In this document: positions 63,344 through 64,000 of the stretch, piece after piece
Numbering within the stretch: the first letter of the stretch is position 1
Layout: each line of letters begins with the position of its first letter
Source of the DNA: Peptococcaceae bacterium
GTDB lineage: Bacteria; Bacillota; Peptococcia; Peptococcales; Peptococcaceae
Length of the DNA: 64,000 bases
Direction of reading: 5' to 3'
NCBI GenBank assembly: GCA_019420345.1
Contig: JAHZHI010000026.1
Location: 1-64,000, forward strand
Translations under genes and position numbers: made by a program
Notes under the pieces: generated by a model
What the model saw: the letters and a program-made list of their open reading frames with translations, nothing else
Told to the model about the DNA's origin: nothing
Databases searched by the model: none

Positions 63344-64000
63344 ATGATGGATACAAAATTTTTGAATTGGTTTTTATCGGGCGGTTCCGTTGCTGTGCCA
63401 AAACGCTTTTTGGCGTACATGGCGTCGCTTGAATTGAGCTTTGAAGAACTTGGTGAGATTGTTTATCTCTTTGCTCAGGAAGGCAGAGTGGCACAGGGTG
63501 ATGTCTATGCCAAAACCGCAGCCACCGATCTTGTGCAGAAGCGGCTCATCACTTATAACGTAGACAGCGGCGAAGTATCATTTACGCCGCTTTTTGACCG
63601 TATGCTTGGCAAAACCACTGCTGGTGACGAAGCAGCGGCTCAGGGCAATCCTGTTAAGGAAGACGGCGTTGACACACTGGTCGAAGTTGTGAAACGCTAT
63701 GAAAAAGAAAAAGGGGTGATTCTGCCTGCGAAAGCACGCAGTGACCTCAGTGAAATCATCTTGCGTTATGGATGGAACAGTGATCTGGTGTATCTGATCT
63801 ATGATTATTATTTTACGCACCAGCGCCAGCATTATAATTTTCTCTCCTTTGCGCAGATGGCGCACAATGCTGGTGTCAATGACCGAGCCTCCTTTAAGAG
63901 CTTTGCCTCCAGCTTGGATTACGAGCTGACCAAAGTGCGTGAAGTGCTGCGCTTATTGGGCAAACGCAATATGCCAACAGAGCCGCAGCGCGCGCTTTAT
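63344..64000 (+). CDS. dnaD: DnaD-domain primosome protein, 3' partial
   Basis: An open frame of 219 codons that runs past the window end. Residues 1-95 (MMDTKFLNWFLSGGSVAVPKR, helical, LSFEELGEIVYLFAQEG) look like the DnaD N-terminal winged helix and residues 120-210 (VVKRYEKEKGVILPAKARS, SDLSEIILRYGWNSDLVYLIYDYYF, YNFLSFAQMAHN) like the DnaB_2/DnaD C-terminal domain. In Firmicutes DnaD/DnaB help load the replicative helicase. GGAG lies before ATG 63344/63347, both possible. It follows the fusion gene by 15 bases, and dnaC/dnaI would be the expected neighbour to the right. Confidence 0.75.
   Translation, partial: MMDTKFLNWFLSGGSVAVPKRFLAYMASLELSFEELGEIVYLFAQEGRVAQGDVYAKTAATDLVQKRLITYNVDSGEVSFTPLFDRMLGKTTAGDEAAAQGNPVKEDGVDTLVEVVKRYEKEKGVILPAKARSDLSEIILRYGWNSDLVYLIYDYYFTHQRQHYNFLSFAQMAHNAGVNDRASFKSFASSLDYELTKVREVLRLLGKRNMPTEPQRALY

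Noticed and set aside
1..64000. CRISPR arrays, tRNA and rRNA genes
   Set aside because: No regularly spaced direct repeats and no tRNA or rRNA signature sequences were seen on either strand.

Overview
The window is a dense chromosomal segment of a low-to-moderate GC Bacillota (Firmicutes) bacterium, most likely an anaerobe of the Clostridia or Negativicutes. This is inferred from the Firmicute-type order relA-dtd-MBL hydrolase-hisS-aspS with a 6S-like RNA nearby, Rex next to a flavodiiron protein, a DnaD-type primosome protein, S-layer-homology (SLH) proteins, strong Shine-Dalgarno sites and consensus sigma-A promoters. I cannot name the species from the sequence alone.

Layout. 1-5000 (minus strand): two magnesium-type P-type ATPases. 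The left one has a short MgtL-like leader ORF and is broken exactly at the phosphorylation motif, probably by an insertion sequence at the window edge. The right one is intact and is followed by a winged-helix regulator without a receiver domain. 5000-5800: an unknown protein with internal repeats. 6050-13070: a polyamine operon (speD, PLP decarboxylase, speE, speB, carboxynorspermidine dehydrogenase and decarboxylase, GNAT) that carries both known routes to spermidine behind a promoter whose -35 box lies in a perfect inverted repeat. 13100-23800: an accessory-looking, partly AT-richer block with a tyrosine recombinase, a pair of oppositely oriented 18-bp sites, a five-repeat zinc-ribbon protein and two very large SLH surface proteins, the second one frameshifted. 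23800-32700: an amino-acid permease behind a probable tandem glycine riboswitch, a nitroreductase, a copper module (copA with an in-frame copZ, csoR), a TrmH-type methyltransferase, a DUF4127 lipoprotein and a fluoride channel. 32690-36810: a folate operon (folC-folE-HD-folP-folBK) with a terminator and a candidate THF riboswitch in its leader. 36840-44620: a small acidic protein, a LysR regulator, tyrS, a flavodiiron protein, rex, maf, radC and a D,D-carboxypeptidase. 44700-64000: pyruvate carboxylase, a RecJ-HIRAN-RecQ fusion, relA, dtd, an MBL hydrolase, hisS, aspS, an acetyltransferase, 6S-like RNA, yerC-thrC, sfsA, a P-loop/Asp23 fusion and a dnaD gene running off the end.

The most interesting points are the nested copZ inside copA, the MgtL-like leader peptide, the inverted recombination-site-like pair beside the recombinase, the dual spermidine pathway, two metabolite riboswitch candidates, the RecJ-HIRAN-RecQ fusion, a possibly leaderless sfsA and a carboxypeptidase lacking the canonical SxN asparagine.
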